Positions 1-8,290 of a stretch of DNA of 64,000 bases are shown in pieces. Origin of the DNA: an uncultured Azospirillum sp. (GTDB taxonomy: Bacteria; Pseudomonadota; Alphaproteobacteria; RF32; CAG-239); assembly GCA_947383875.1 (NCBI GenBank), contig CANDEX010000002.1, positions 3,173 to 67,172 on the forward strand. The letters are read 5' to 3'. How positions within the stretch are numbered: the first letter of the stretch is position 1; the number at the start of each line of letters is the position of its first letter. The notes under the pieces are model-generated. The model worked only from the letters and a program-made list of their open reading frames with translations, made no database searches and was not told the origin of the DNA. A program made the translations under genes and the position numbers.

Positions 1-1
1 A

Positions 2-967
2 ACCCTTAATGAGGTTATGAGTGCTGACAGATTGCCGATTATTGGCGTTTCTTATGATTCTTTATATGTGGTGAATTCCTTTAAAACTTTGGATGTTTTA
101 CTGGAAGATATTGCTAAAGATAAAGGAAACAGGGCTTATTTCGTTTTTATGGATTTGCCGTCTGATATGTATGTTTATGATCAGTTTTGTCGCTTGAAAC
201 CTCAGGATCGTTGGGTGACTATGGAAAATCATAAATGGGTCAATAATAAAAATGTTTTCGAAAAAAGAGCCGCTTATCAAGAGCAATTGTCTTGTATGAT
301 TGGTAAGTTGGAGCAATTTATGCAACAGCTTAAGGATAAGCAATTGGATAAGAATATGGTTGTTGTGTTGCAGGGTATTAGTGGAATTAATGATATCAGT
401 AATACAAAATCTGAAGATTATATTGAGAATTTTAAAAGTAAAAACATGGTTTTACTGGCGATAAAGGATTCTGCAAAGAATAATTTCAGTATCAACAATC
501 ATATTTGTGAAAGCAAAAATTTGGTACGCAATTATCTCTATAAACAGGGAAATTGTAAGGAATTCAGTCGATTGGGGCTTTCTCAGACTTCAGCTCAGGG
601 ATTACAGAATAATCTCTTGGCGACTGTTGTTAGTCAGAGTAAGCTTAATAAAGCTCTGCAAGACTTTGATTCTTGGTATGAAAATTGGTTGAAAGTAAGC
701 AGTGGAGCTGCTGATGCTTTTGTTCCTGTTCCGGAGATGGTGACGGAACAAGAAGAGGCTGTTTCAGAAGTTCCTGTTGAAGAAAATATTGATATGCCGC
801 AGGAAACCATTGTTGATGATGTTAAGGTTATGCAAGAGCCTATAGAAGAGGGGAGTGAAGTTCCGGTAGAAAGTCTGTCGAGTGCTGCTCCTGAAACCGA
901 AGAGGTGCAAGGTTTGGAAACGATTGATGAAGTTTTTCCTGAAAAATCAGGTGGTTCGGTTGAATAA
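2..967 (+). CDS. Sulfatase-like or uncharacterised protein, 5' end cut by window edge
   Basis: The frame is open to the left edge of the window, so the first ATG at 17 (GAGG 4 bases upstream) may be internal and the true start may lie outside. What is visible is a globular region of about 230 residues followed by an acidic, Glu/Val/Pro-rich tail of about 85 residues. The stretch 'VFMDLPSDMYVYDQFC' near residue 45 and 'NMVVVLQGISG' near residue 115 recall the C-terminal half of sulfatase or phosphoethanolamine-transferase folds, but the metal-binding Asp/His residues are not evident, so this is a weak guess. It ends 14 bases before the likely start of the yejE-like permease, which suggests co-transcription with the peptide importer. 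Confidence 0.45.
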   Translation, partial: TLNEVMSADRLPIIGVSYDSLYVVNSFKTLDVLLEDIAKDKGNRAYFVFMDLPSDMYVYDQFCRLKPQDRWVTMENHKWVNNKNVFEKRAAYQEQLSCMIGKLEQFMQQLKDKQLDKNMVVVLQGISGINDISNTKSEDYIENFKSKNMVLLAIKDSAKNNFSINNHICESKNLVRNYLYKQGNCKEFSRLGLSQTSAQGLQNNLLATVVSQSKLNKALQDFDSWYENWLKVSSGAADAFVPVPEMVTEQEEAVSEVPVEENIDMPQETIVDDVKVMQEPIEEGSEVPVESLSSAAPETEEVQGLETIDEVFPEKSGGSVE

Positions 968-981
968 CGGGATTGTATAAC

Positions 982-2025
982 GTGCAGGAAATTGAAAAAA
1001 GACGATTTTTTTCGGATTTGACACATAAAAGGTGGAATGCTTTTCGAAAAAAACGTCGTGCATGGAATGCCTTGATATTGTTTGCTGTTATTTTGGTTGT
1101 GAGTTTTTCTGCCGAATTAATAGCTAATGATAAGCCATTGATTCTTAAATATAAAGGCGAATTGTACTTTCCTGTTTTTAATAGTTATAATGAAACTGTT
1201 TTTGGAGGAGATTTTCCGACACCGACAGATTATAAGGATGCATTAATCAGGCAAAATATTCAAAAGGACGGCTGGATGATTATGCCGATAATTCCTTTTT
1301 CTTTCAATACGGTAGATTACGATATTGATGTTCCGACGCCTGCCGCTCCAAGCAATGACCATTGGCTGGGAACCGATGATGAGGGGCGGGATATTCTGGC
1401 CCGGATCATTTATGGGTTGCGTATTTCTATAGTGTTTGCCTTTGTTTTAACGCTGGTTTCATCTGTTTTGGGGATGACTGTAGGGGCGTTACAAGGATAT
1501 TGGGGCGGAAAAGTTGATTTGATAGTGCAACGCTTGTTGGAAATATGGGATTCTTTGCCGCAATTATTTATTTTGATTATCGTGGCCAGTATATTTGTTC
1601 CGACTTTTTGGTCTTTATTGGTGATTTTGTTGTTTTTTTCGTGGACGGCGTTGGTTGGGGTTGTGCGCGCAGAATTTATGCGGACGAGAAACTTTGAATA
1701 TGTTAAAGCGGCCAGGGTTTTAGGTGTCAGTAATTGGAGGATTATTTATCGTCATATTTTGCCTAATGCGTTAGTTGCGACAATTACTTTTGTGCCGTTT
1801 CTTTTGTCTGAGGCTATTGTTTCTTTGACTGCTTTGGATTTTTTGGGATTAGGATTATCTCATGAATATCCTTCACTGGGAGATTTGGTGCGTCAAGGGA
1901 AAGATAATCTACAAGCACCGTGGATAGGGGTTACTATTTTTGTTGTATTGTCTAGTTTATTGACAATCCTTATTTTTATAGGTGAGGGAATAAGAGATGC
2001 TTTTGACAGCCGGAGGAATGATTGA
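982..2025 (+). CDS. yejE: Oligopeptide ABC transporter permease, YejE type
   Basis: Inner-membrane permease of a YejABEF-type peptide importer. The sequence follows the E. coli YejE pattern closely: 'SAELIANDKPLIL' after the first membrane segment, 'WLGTDDEGRDILARIIYG' before the permease domain, and a C-terminal 'FIGEGIRDAFD'. The cytoplasmic EAA-like loop ('YVKAARVLGVSNWRIIYRH', about residues 235-255) docks the ATPase. Length (about 347 residues) is normal for the family. I chose GTG 982 because GGGA lies 9 bases upstream; a TTG at 973 is also in frame. The stop codon overlaps the yejF start (TGATG), so the two are translationally coupled. The binding protein and YejB partner would lie left of the window. 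Confidence 0.93.
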   Translation: MQEIEKRRFFSDLTHKRWNAFRKKRRAWNALILFAVILVVSFSAELIANDKPLILKYKGELYFPVFNSYNETVFGGDFPTPTDYKDALIRQNIQKDGWMIMPIIPFSFNTVDYDIDVPTPAAPSNDHWLGTDDEGRDILARIIYGLRISIVFAFVLTLVSSVLGMTVGALQGYWGGKVDLIVQRLLEIWDSLPQLFILIIVASIFVPTFWSLLVILLFFSWTALVGVVRAEFMRTRNFEYVKAARVLGVSNWRIIYRHILPNALVATITFVPFLLSEAIVSLTALDFLGLGLSHEYPSLGDLVRQGKDNLQAPWIGVTIFVVLSSLLTILIFIGEGIRDAFDSRRND

Positions 2026-3611
2026 TGGCTTTGTTGGAGGTGAAAAATCTTTCTGTTTCTTTCCTTAGTGAAAACAAAGAGGCTGTTGGAGCTGTTCGTA
2101 ATGTCAGTTTTAATGTAAATTCGGGAGAAGTTGTCGGAATTGTCGGGGAATCAGGTTCGGGTAAATCTGTAACAGCTTTGTCGGTTATGGGATTGTTGCC
2201 ATATCCTAAGGCTGTTCATTCAAACGAAAGCTCAATAATGTTTGAGGGACGGGAACTGATTAGGGCTAACGAAGAGGATTTGCGGCAAATTCGCGGAAAT
2301 GAGATTTCTTTTATATTTCAAGAACCTATGTCATCGCTTAATCCATTACATAAAGTTGGTCGGCAGATTGCGGAAAGTTTATGTTTGCATCGAGGGATGA
2401 CTTTTCATGAAGCGCAAAAAGAAGTTGTCAAATTATTGCGATTGACCGGGATAACGCATGCTAAACAACGAATGGAAGCTTATCCGTTTGAACTTTCGGG
2501 CGGGCAACGGCAAAGAGTGATGATTGCTATGGCAATTGCTAACAATCCCAAATTGTTGATAGCAGATGAACCTACGACAGCATTGGATATTACAATTCAG
2601 GCGCAAATAATTGATTTATTGATGAATTTGCGAAAAAAACTTAACATGGCTATCTTGTTTATCAGTCATGATTTAAAATTGGTGAGTAAAATTGCAGATA
2701 AAGTCTGTGTAATGAGACATGGGCAGATTGTGGAGCAGGGTAGTGTTAAGGAAGTTTTTGAGCATCCCAAACATGAATATACTAAACTTCTTATTTCTTC
2801 CTTTATGAACAAAAAAGAAGTAAAATCAAATACAAATAATATTATTTTAAAGTTAAAATCCCTTAAAGTATCTTTTCCGGTTAAGAAAAGTTTCTTGGGA
2901 AAAACAATTGAAGAGATTCATGCGGTTAATAATGTAGATTTGTCTGTGTTTCAAGGTGAATGTTTGGGAATTGTCGGGGAATCAGGTTCAGGAAAAACAA
3001 CGCTTGGTTTGTCAATTGTTGGTCTGGTGCGTGGTTTGGGAGATGTTTGTTATCAAAATATTGATATAAATCAGATGAATAAGCGTGAAAAGTTTGAATT
3101 AAAACAAAAAATTCAGATTGTATTTCAGGATCCGTATAATTCTTTAAATCCGCGAATGACCGTTGAAGATATTGTCAGTGAGGGACTGTTGGTTCACTTT
3201 AATTTATCAGACCAAGAGCGAAAACAGCGTGTTTATAATGTGTTGACGGAAGTTGGTTTAAGTAAAGATGCTGCCGGGCGTTATCCTCATGAATTTTCGG
3301 GTGGGCAACGGCAACGTATCGCAATAGCCAGAGCTTTGATTTTAGAACCGGAGTTGTTAATTTTGGATGAGCCAACATCAGCACTTGATGTAACCATTCA
3401 GGCGCAAATTGTTGAGTTGCTGCAGAAGATACAACAGCAGCGTTCAATTACATATTTATTTATTTCACATGATATGAAAGCTGTCAGAGCGATGTCTGAC
3501 AGAATTGCGGTTATGAAGGATGGTAAAATCGTTGAGCTTGATACAGCAGAAAATATTTTTCAAAACCCACAACATGGCTATACCAAACAACTGGTAAATG
3601 CATCATTGTAG
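2025..3611 (+). CDS. yejF: Peptide ABC transporter ATP-binding protein, fused tandem ATPase, YejF type
   Basis: Two complete ABC ATPase domains in one chain power the YejE-type permease. Walker A motifs 'GESGSGKS' (about residue 39) and 'GESGSGKTT' (about residue 319), signature motifs 'LSGGQRQR' and 'FSGGQRQR' (about 423), and Walker B 'LLIADEPTTALD' and 'LLILDEPTSALD' are all intact, so both sites should bind ATP. The length of 528 residues matches the fused DppD-DppF arrangement of YejF. ATG 2025 is preferred over an in-frame TTG three bases earlier because CGGAGGA sits 7 bases upstream. It is the last gene of the importer operon. Confidence 0.93.
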   Translation: MALLEVKNLSVSFLSENKEAVGAVRNVSFNVNSGEVVGIVGESGSGKSVTALSVMGLLPYPKAVHSNESSIMFEGRELIRANEEDLRQIRGNEISFIFQEPMSSLNPLHKVGRQIAESLCLHRGMTFHEAQKEVVKLLRLTGITHAKQRMEAYPFELSGGQRQRVMIAMAIANNPKLLIADEPTTALDITIQAQIIDLLMNLRKKLNMAILFISHDLKLVSKIADKVCVMRHGQIVEQGSVKEVFEHPKHEYTKLLISSFMNKKEVKSNTNNIILKLKSLKVSFPVKKSFLGKTIEEIHAVNNVDLSVFQGECLGIVGESGSGKTTLGLSIVGLVRGLGDVCYQNIDINQMNKREKFELKQKIQIVFQDPYNSLNPRMTVEDIVSEGLLVHFNLSDQERKQRVYNVLTEVGLSKDAAGRYPHEFSGGQRQRIAIARALILEPELLILDEPTSALDVTIQAQIVELLQKIQQQRSITYLFISHDMKAVRAMSDRIAVMKDGKIVELDTAENIFQNPQHGYTKQLVNASL

Positions 3612-3990
3612 AAATATTAATATTTAATATCAATCGTTTACGTTCCTGTGTTTTATTATACATAATATATATTATGCGACAAATTTGTGTGGTGGAGTAT
3701 GGGCTTCCCTTTAAGAGATTTTTGTGATTATCAAGATGGATTGGACGTTTCGCATATTTGGAATATTCAAAGTTGTTTTGGTTTTGCAACTTGTTATGAG
3801 TACGGTTTTGTAAATTTCTGCTTTTCATTTTTATTTATGTTTGGCTTTTATCGTTGAAGCAGAATTTTAAGTTTGTTTTTACTTGTTATTCAATATCTTA
3901 TGAAAAACATGGCTTCTGTAAATGAGCTGAGCTGTATATTGTGTATATTTTATAGCTCGCTTCAATTTGGCAGCTTTATTTTTAAGATAT
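3612..3990. other. AT-rich intergenic region without a convincing gene
   Basis: About 380 bases separate yejF from the terminator of the next, minus-strand gene. The sequence is AT-rich and holds a short imperfect hairpin with GAGCT/AGCTC arms (3929-3933 and 3954-3958). A 52-codon open frame starts at 3699, but its only Shine-Dalgarno-like stretch almost touches the ATG and the Phe/Cys-rich product resembles nothing I recognise. No clear terminator for the yejF operon is visible. Confidence 0.4.
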
Positions 3991-4013
3991 AAAAAAGGCG
4001 GAATGTTCCGCCT
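3991..4013 (-). terminator. Rho-independent terminator of the small membrane protein gene
   Basis: The arms AGGCGGA and TCCGCCT close a 4-base loop. Read on the minus strand, the hairpin is followed by a run of T (the A run at 3991-3995), 20 bases beyond the stop of the gene ending at 4033. Confidence 0.8.
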
Positions 4014-4032
4014 CCTTTATTTGTTATTCTTT

Positions 4033-4377
4033 TTATTTGTTTAGAATTACTTTCAACAGGTTTAGGAAATAGACCACAACCAAAAAGGCGGCTGCGCGGT
4101 ATAATATGGTGTATATCCCTGCCCCATGTCCAATTACGAGGTATTGAACGATTAATGAAGCAATCAATGCACAGGCCAAATTAATCAACCAATAGCGAGA
4201 ATTTCCCATAAAAATGAAGGCGCATACGGCTGCCGGACCGAAGACCAGCGGGTTGGCCACCATTTTAGAAATAGTTCGGAAAGCTCCGGTAATTGCAGGT
4301 ACGGGCATCAGAAAACCAGCTGCAATTGTTATCATTCCGGCGGCTAAGATGTAGAAATAAGTTTGTTTTTTGCTCAT
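4033..4377 (-). CDS. Small four-helix membrane protein, function unknown
   Basis: A 114-residue, very hydrophobic protein with about four membrane segments (roughly residues 8-24, 43-58, 62-82 and 88-111) and few charged residues. It has no signal peptide separate from the first helix and no motif I recognise. It stands alone between two terminators, so it is probably its own transcription unit. No function can be assigned from sequence or neighbours. Confidence 0.7.
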   Translation of the reverse strand: MSKKQTYFYILAAGMITIAAGFLMPVPAITGAFRTISKMVANPLVFGPAAVCAFIFMGNSRYWLINLACALIASLIVQYLVIGHGAGIYTILYRAAAFLVVVYFLNLLKVILNK

Positions 4378-4465
4378 TTGTGTAATCTCCTTTTTGTTTT
4401 TGACAGTTTAGATTTTCGAGAAAAAAAAGCAAGCCTGCCGCATTAAGTTTGCACAGAGGAAAATA

Positions 4466-4501
4466 TAAAAAAAGCCACCGAAGTGTATTCAGTGGCTTTT
4501 T
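4466..4501 (-). terminator. Terminator of the outer-membrane protein gene
   Basis: The arms AAAGCCAC (4471-4478) and GTGGCTTT (4492-4499) form a hairpin. It is flanked by A and T runs and lies 20 bases beyond the stop of the beta-barrel gene on the minus strand. Confidence 0.75.
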
Positions 4502-4518
4502 TATAAAAGTTTTTATTG

Positions 4519-5106
4519 TTAGAAGGTATAACGGATACCTGCTGTAGCTTCCATCAGGTTATCAACGTTTTTGGAACCGATGTAGCTGTAACGTCCGACG
4601 ATACGAGCAGACCAGTTTTCGTTGAAGTTATACTGAGCACCGACACCGGCACGGTAACCAATACGGCTTGAGTTTTCTTTGCTTGGGCCGTTTTTGATTT
4701 CGAAATCATAGTTAGCTGCACCAACTGTACCTAACAGGTTGAAACCGCTGCAACCAACCGGCAGGTAGCCATAAATATCTAAACCGTAAGCGTTGAATTT
4801 AGTTTTGGCTTTGTGGTTGACGCCGTCTACATAGTTGGTATCGCCTTTACGGGTACCAGACTGTTGGTAGAAAGCTTCGATACTGGTGTAATCGTCAATC
4901 ATCACACCGGCATTGATGGCACCGGAATTGTAATCATCTTTGATGAATTTATTTTTTTCCAGTCGGCTGGCGTCATTTTTATAATTGGCATGAGAGTAAA
5001 CATAATCCAAACCAACATAAGGTCTGATATCCTGAGATAAATCCATAGCATTGGCGCTATATGAAAATAAGCATGCAACACCAGCTAACAGTAATGTTTT
5101 CTTCAT
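4519..5106 (-). CDS. Outer-membrane beta-barrel protein, OmpA-like/opacity fold
   Basis: A 195-residue secreted protein with a clear signal peptide (MKK, a hydrophobic core, then SANA around residue 20). The remainder alternates polar and aromatic residues in short strands ('YVGLDYVYSHANY', 'NWSARIVGRYSYIG') and ends in 'GIRYTF', the terminal aromatic typical of proteins inserted by the BAM machinery. Size and pattern fit an eight-stranded barrel of the porin/opacity class. Substrate or adhesion role cannot be deduced. It is monocistronic, with a terminator downstream and a 180-base gap upstream. Confidence 0.8.
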   Translation of the reverse strand: MKKTLLLAGVACLFSYSANAMDLSQDIRPYVGLDYVYSHANYKNDASRLEKNKFIKDDYNSGAINAGVMIDDYTSIEAFYQQSGTRKGDTNYVDGVNHKAKTKFNAYGLDIYGYLPVGCSGFNLLGTVGAANYDFEIKNGPSKENSSRIGYRAGVGAQYNFNENWSARIVGRYSYIGSKNVDNLMEATAGIRYTF

Positions 5107-5285
5107 ATTTTAAACTCCATTTATAAATAGGTTTTTTATGTAATTACTTAAATTTCGGCTGAAATTGTAATTAGATGAGCAATTTCGATTGTTGATATAA
5201 TTTTGGATAATTGGTTTTAAAGGGTGTCACCTCAAAAAAAGCGTGTTAATCTGAAAAAAATGTTACTTTTGGGGATTAAAATGTC

Positions 5286-5930
5286 ATGTCTTTTGTTTGT
5301 CCGGATAAAAATTGTTTAAAATGTTCTCGTTTGATTGCATTCAGACAAGATAATATTTCTCGTTTTCCGACTTATTATAACGGACCGGTAGAATCTTTCG
5401 GTTCTTTGGATGCTGAGGTTCTTATTGTCGGATTGGCTCCGGGATTAAATGGGGCTAATCAAACAAATCGTCCTTTTACTAATGATTATGCCGGAGATGT
5501 GCTCTACCCTGCCCTGAAAAAATATGGCTTGGCGCAAGGAAATTATCAAAAAAGAAAAGATGACGGTTTTGAATTAATTAATGTGCGGGTGACCAATTCA
5601 GTTCGTTGTGTGCCGCCGCAAAATAAGGTTACCGGAGAGGAAGTAAAAGCCTGTGGCAGTTATTTAATAGAAGAGATAAAAAATATGCCGCGTTTGAAAA
5701 TTATTTTAACCTTAGGAAGCGTAGCTCATAGTGCAGTGCTTGGGGTTTTGGGGTATCGCAAAGCAAGTTTCAAATTTATGCATAATGCAGAACATTTGTT
5801 GGATAGACATCAGTTACTCATGGTTAATTCGTATCACACGTCGCGTTATAATATTAACACGGGAGTTTTGACTGAAGCTATGTTTGACGAGGTAATAGAA
5901 CATATTCAAAATTTGTTGACAACCTTTTAG
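5286..5930 (+). CDS. Uracil-DNA glycosylase, family 5 (UdgB-like), iron-sulfur enzyme
   Basis: Removes uracil and related damaged bases from DNA at the start of base-excision repair. The N-terminal 'CPDKNCLKC' together with later cysteines fits the four-cysteine iron-sulfur site of family 4/5 enzymes. Motif A reads 'GLAPGLNGANQTNRPFTNDY' (about residues 57-76), the hallmark of family 5, which lacks the catalytic Asp/Glu of classical Ung. The C-terminal motif 'NSYHTSRYNINTG' (about residues 180-192) supplies the substrate His. Length 214 is normal. It starts 46 bases before nothing larger than the HD gene that follows, with which it may share a transcript. Confidence 0.85.
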   Translation: MSFVCPDKNCLKCSRLIAFRQDNISRFPTYYNGPVESFGSLDAEVLIVGLAPGLNGANQTNRPFTNDYAGDVLYPALKKYGLAQGNYQKRKDDGFELINVRVTNSVRCVPPQNKVTGEEVKACGSYLIEEIKNMPRLKIILTLGSVAHSAVLGVLGYRKASFKFMHNAEHLLDRHQLLMVNSYHTSRYNINTGVLTEAMFDEVIEHIQNLLTTF

Positions 5931-5982
5931 CGGGTGAATTATAGTCAAGCGAATTTTGATTATTGATTTATTAGTATAAAAG

Positions 5983-6507
5983 ATGATGAAAATTAAACAA
6001 TTTTTGAAGATTAGCGGACAAATGAAAGATTTGTTTCGCAATGGTTGGGTTTATCGAGATGTGAATGCTCCGGAAAGTGATGCTGCGCATTCTTGGAGTT
6101 TAAGCTTATTGGTTCAGATGTATGCTCCGACAGAACTTGATTTGTGCAAGTGTTTGAAATTGGCCAATATTCATGATTTGGCAGAAATTTATGTTGGAGA
6201 TTTTGTTCCGGGAAGCGACATTAGTCCCGAAGAAAAACATCAGCTGGAAAGTGAAGCAATGGTAAAACTGGCAGAGGAGCTTGATTATCCCGAACTGACA
6301 GTGTTGTTTGCTGAATATGAAGCTGCGGTAACGCCGGAAGCAGTATTTGTCCGGAATATGGATAAACTGGATGCTGTGTTGCAGGCTAAGTATTATGATG
6401 AAACTCAAAATTATGGCGGAAGGCTGTTTGAGGAATTTTATAGCCATGCGGCTACGGTAATTACTCATCCGTTGGTGAGAGGATTATTGGAAGAATTAAA
6501 ACATTAA
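5983..6507 (+). CDS. HD-domain 5'-nucleotidase, YfbR/HDDC2-like
   Basis: A small metal-dependent phosphohydrolase, probably releasing phosphate from deoxynucleoside monophosphates. The metal site is visible as His36 ('DAAHSWSLS'), the 'IHDLAEIYVGD' HD pair (about residues 63-73) and a later Asp in 'RNMDKLDAVLQA' (about residue 126). Length of 174 fits the HDDC2/YfbR family. ATG 5983 and ATG 5986 are both possible and the ribosome site is weak. It follows the uracil-DNA glycosylase by 52 bases; both act on nucleotide or DNA quality, which fits one transcript ending at the shared terminator at 6512. Confidence 0.8.
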   Translation: MMKIKQFLKISGQMKDLFRNGWVYRDVNAPESDAAHSWSLSLLVQMYAPTELDLCKCLKLANIHDLAEIYVGDFVPGSDISPEEKHQLESEAMVKLAEELDYPELTVLFAEYEAAVTPEAVFVRNMDKLDAVLQAKYYDETQNYGGRLFEEFYSHAATVITHPLVRGLLEELKH

Positions 6508-6511
6508 GTTT

Positions 6512-6540
6512 AAAGCCCCGGAATTTCCGGGGCTTTGTTT
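6512..6540. terminator. Bidirectional terminator between the HD gene and rnfA
   Basis: Twelve-base complementary arms (AAAGCCCCGGAA and TTCCGGGGCTTT) lie directly after the plus-strand HD gene and directly after the minus-strand rnfA stop. T-rich tails on both sides suit termination in both directions. Confidence 0.85.
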
Positions 6541-7115
6541 TAATTGCTGATTCCTGAAAATCCCATAAAAGCCATGGATAGTAATGCAGCGGTAATCAAA
6601 GCAATGGGAGCTCCTCGCAAGGTTTGAGGAATTGGTGCATATTCCAAGCGTTCACGAATACCGGCAAAGAGTACGATAGCTAAAGTAAACCCCATTGCGT
6701 TTGCAAGTCCGTAACAAACGGATGATAATAAACCGAAGTCTTTTTGAATGGCTAAGATAGCAACACCCAAGACAGCGCAATTGGTTGTAATCAACGGCAG
6801 AAAAATTCCCAGAGCCTGATAAAGAACGGGGGCCGTTTTATGCATAATAATTTCAACCATTTGCACTAACGAGGCAATAACAAGAATAAAGACAACGGTT
6901 ATCATAAATGTCAGTTGGTTGGGCAAAAGCAGCTGATAGTATATCAGATGAGTAACTATAGCAGAAATCGTCATAACGAACATTACGGCGAAACCCATGC
7001 CCAATGCCGTAGATATCTTTCGAGAAACCCCTAAAAAAGGGCATATTCCCAAAAATTGGGACAGAACGATATTATTAACAAAAATAGCGGCGATAAATAT
7101 CATTAAGTAACTCAT
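6540..7115 (-). CDS. rnfA: Rnf electron transport complex subunit A
   Basis: Integral membrane subunit of the ion-translocating ferredoxin:NAD+ oxidoreductase. The 191-residue sequence shows six hydrophobic segments and the conserved 'NNIVLSQFLGICPFLGVS' (residues 14-31) and 'NCAVLGVAIL' (about residues 112-121) Cys stretches, which in the family bind a shared iron-sulfur cluster with RnfE inside the membrane. It is paralogous to RnfE next to it. Last gene of the apbE-rseC-rnfBCDGEA run, two bases after rnfE and followed by a strong terminator. Confidence 0.96.
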   Translation of the reverse strand: MSYLMIFIAAIFVNNIVLSQFLGICPFLGVSRKISTALGMGFAVMFVMTISAIVTHLIYYQLLLPNQLTFMITVVFILVIASLVQMVEIIMHKTAPVLYQALGIFLPLITTNCAVLGVAILAIQKDFGLLSSVCYGLANAMGFTLAIVLFAGIRERLEYAPIPQTLRGAPIALITAALLSMAFMGFSGISN

Positions 7116-7117
7116 GG

Positions 7118-7711
7118 CTAAGCTCTCCGCAGTTTATTAAAAATGACAATCAATCCTGCCAGAGCTAAAAATGCTCCCGGAGGCATGATAAACAGCAGTG
7201 CCGGAGATGCATTTTCGCTTAACAGATTAACCCCAAATGCCGTCCCTGCTCCCAATAGTTCTCTGATTAGCCCTAAGACAGCCAAAGCCCAAGTGAATCC
7301 TAATCCCATGCCAACAGCATCAAAAATTGATTGGACGATGGTGTTTTTGGAGGCAAAGGCTTCAGCTCGTCCTAAAATGATGCAATTTACGACGATTAAC
7401 GGAATGTATATTCCCAAAGCAGCATGAATTCCGGGGAAGTAAGCAGACATAAGTAAGTCTACGATAGTTACGAATGAGGCGATTATTGTAATGAAGCAAG
7501 GGATGCGGATAGTGGCCGGGATAAAGCTTTTGACGGAGGAAATAGCCGTGTTGGAAAGTATTAAAACAAATAATGTGGCTAAACCCATTCCCAGCCCATT
7601 TAATGCTGAAGTGGTTACGCCCAATGTCGGGCACATTCCCAAAAGCATAACCAAAGCGGGGTTTTCTTTTATCAGGCCGCGAGTCAGATTTTGATAACTT
7701 TGCGTTTGCAT
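7118..7711 (-). CDS. rnfE: Rnf electron transport complex subunit E
   Basis: Second of the two related six-helix membrane subunits that form the core of the Rnf ion pump. 'NPALVMLLGMCPTLGVTTSA' near the N-terminus and 'VNCIILGRAEAFASKN' around residue 110 carry the paired cysteines matching those of RnfA. Length 197 is standard (RsxE/NqrD-like). It is separated from rnfA and rnfG by two bases each, so strict co-expression is expected. Confidence 0.96.
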   Translation of the reverse strand: MQTQSYQNLTRGLIKENPALVMLLGMCPTLGVTTSALNGLGMGLATLFVLILSNTAISSVKSFIPATIRIPCFITIIASFVTIVDLLMSAYFPGIHAALGIYIPLIVVNCIILGRAEAFASKNTIVQSIFDAVGMGLGFTWALAVLGLIRELLGAGTAFGVNLLSENASPALLFIMPPGAFLALAGLIVIFNKLRRA

Positions 7712-7713
7712 GG

Positions 7714-8289
7714 CTAATTTCCTGTGCTGAATTTATTGTAAGCATCATAAGCTTTTTGAATGGCATCAATGACTGCGCGTGAGCTTATGGTAGCTGCCGT
7801 GACGGCATCAATTTCACCGCCGTCTTGTCGAACTTTGAACAGATTTTTTTGTGGGCGAATGCCAATGAACTGTTCTTTAAATGGCTGTTCGTCAACCTTT
7901 GACCCTAGTCCCGGTGTTTCATTGGCGGTGATAACTTTGTAGCCGCTGATGGTTCCGTCTAAAAAGAAGCCGACAATTAAATCCATGCGTCCGCCAAAGC
8001 CTTTGTTTGTTGAGGTTTTGATAGCGACGGCATTAATTGCTCCTTTGTGGCGCGCCGGATATAAAATCAGGTGCTTTCCGTCTGAAGACGTAATATAAGT
8101 TTTTTCTTCAAAAGGATTATTGTCAAAGTCGCCATAGACGACTTCGGCTATGGCCGCCAGTTCTTTATTGTCCTGCGCTTGTTTAATCGGTTCTTTTGTA
8201 ATCTCGTAAACCCAACCGAGCAATGCTGCCGCGCCGCAGGCAACGGTAAGCATAACAAATATTAATTTGCTGAGGGAGGATGGCTTCAT
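7714..8289 (-). CDS. rnfG: Rnf electron transport complex subunit G, covalently flavinylated
   Basis: Membrane-anchored flavoprotein of the Rnf complex. After one N-terminal helix (about residues 6-27) comes the FMN-binding domain. 'DAVTAATISSRAV' near residue 170 matches the family's (S/T)GAT-x-(S/T) flavinylation site, with the threonine of 'TAAT' as the likely FMN acceptor; the usual Gly is Ala here. ATG 8289 is chosen because AAGGAGA lies 7 bases upstream and because a longer start at 8337 would overlap rnfD by about 47 bases. ApbE encoded at the head of the operon is the expected FMN transferase. Confidence 0.95.
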   Translation of the reverse strand: MKPSSLSKLIFVMLTVACGAAALLGWVYEITKEPIKQAQDNKELAAIAEVVYGDFDNNPFEEKTYITSSDGKHLILYPARHKGAINAVAIKTSTNKGFGGRMDLIVGFFLDGTISGYKVITANETPGLGSKVDEQPFKEQFIGIRPQKNLFKVRQDGGEIDAVTAATISSRAVIDAIQKAYDAYNKFSTGN

Positions 8290-8290
8290 C

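Noticed and set aside
3511..3828. A 105-codon minus-strand frame overlapping the yejF end
   Set aside because: It lies largely opposite yejF, lacks a ribosome site and has no protein-like pattern.
3699..3857. A 52-codon open frame after yejF
   Set aside because: Its possible ribosome site almost touches the ATG, the product is oddly rich in Phe and Cys, and nothing recognisable is encoded. Probably chance.
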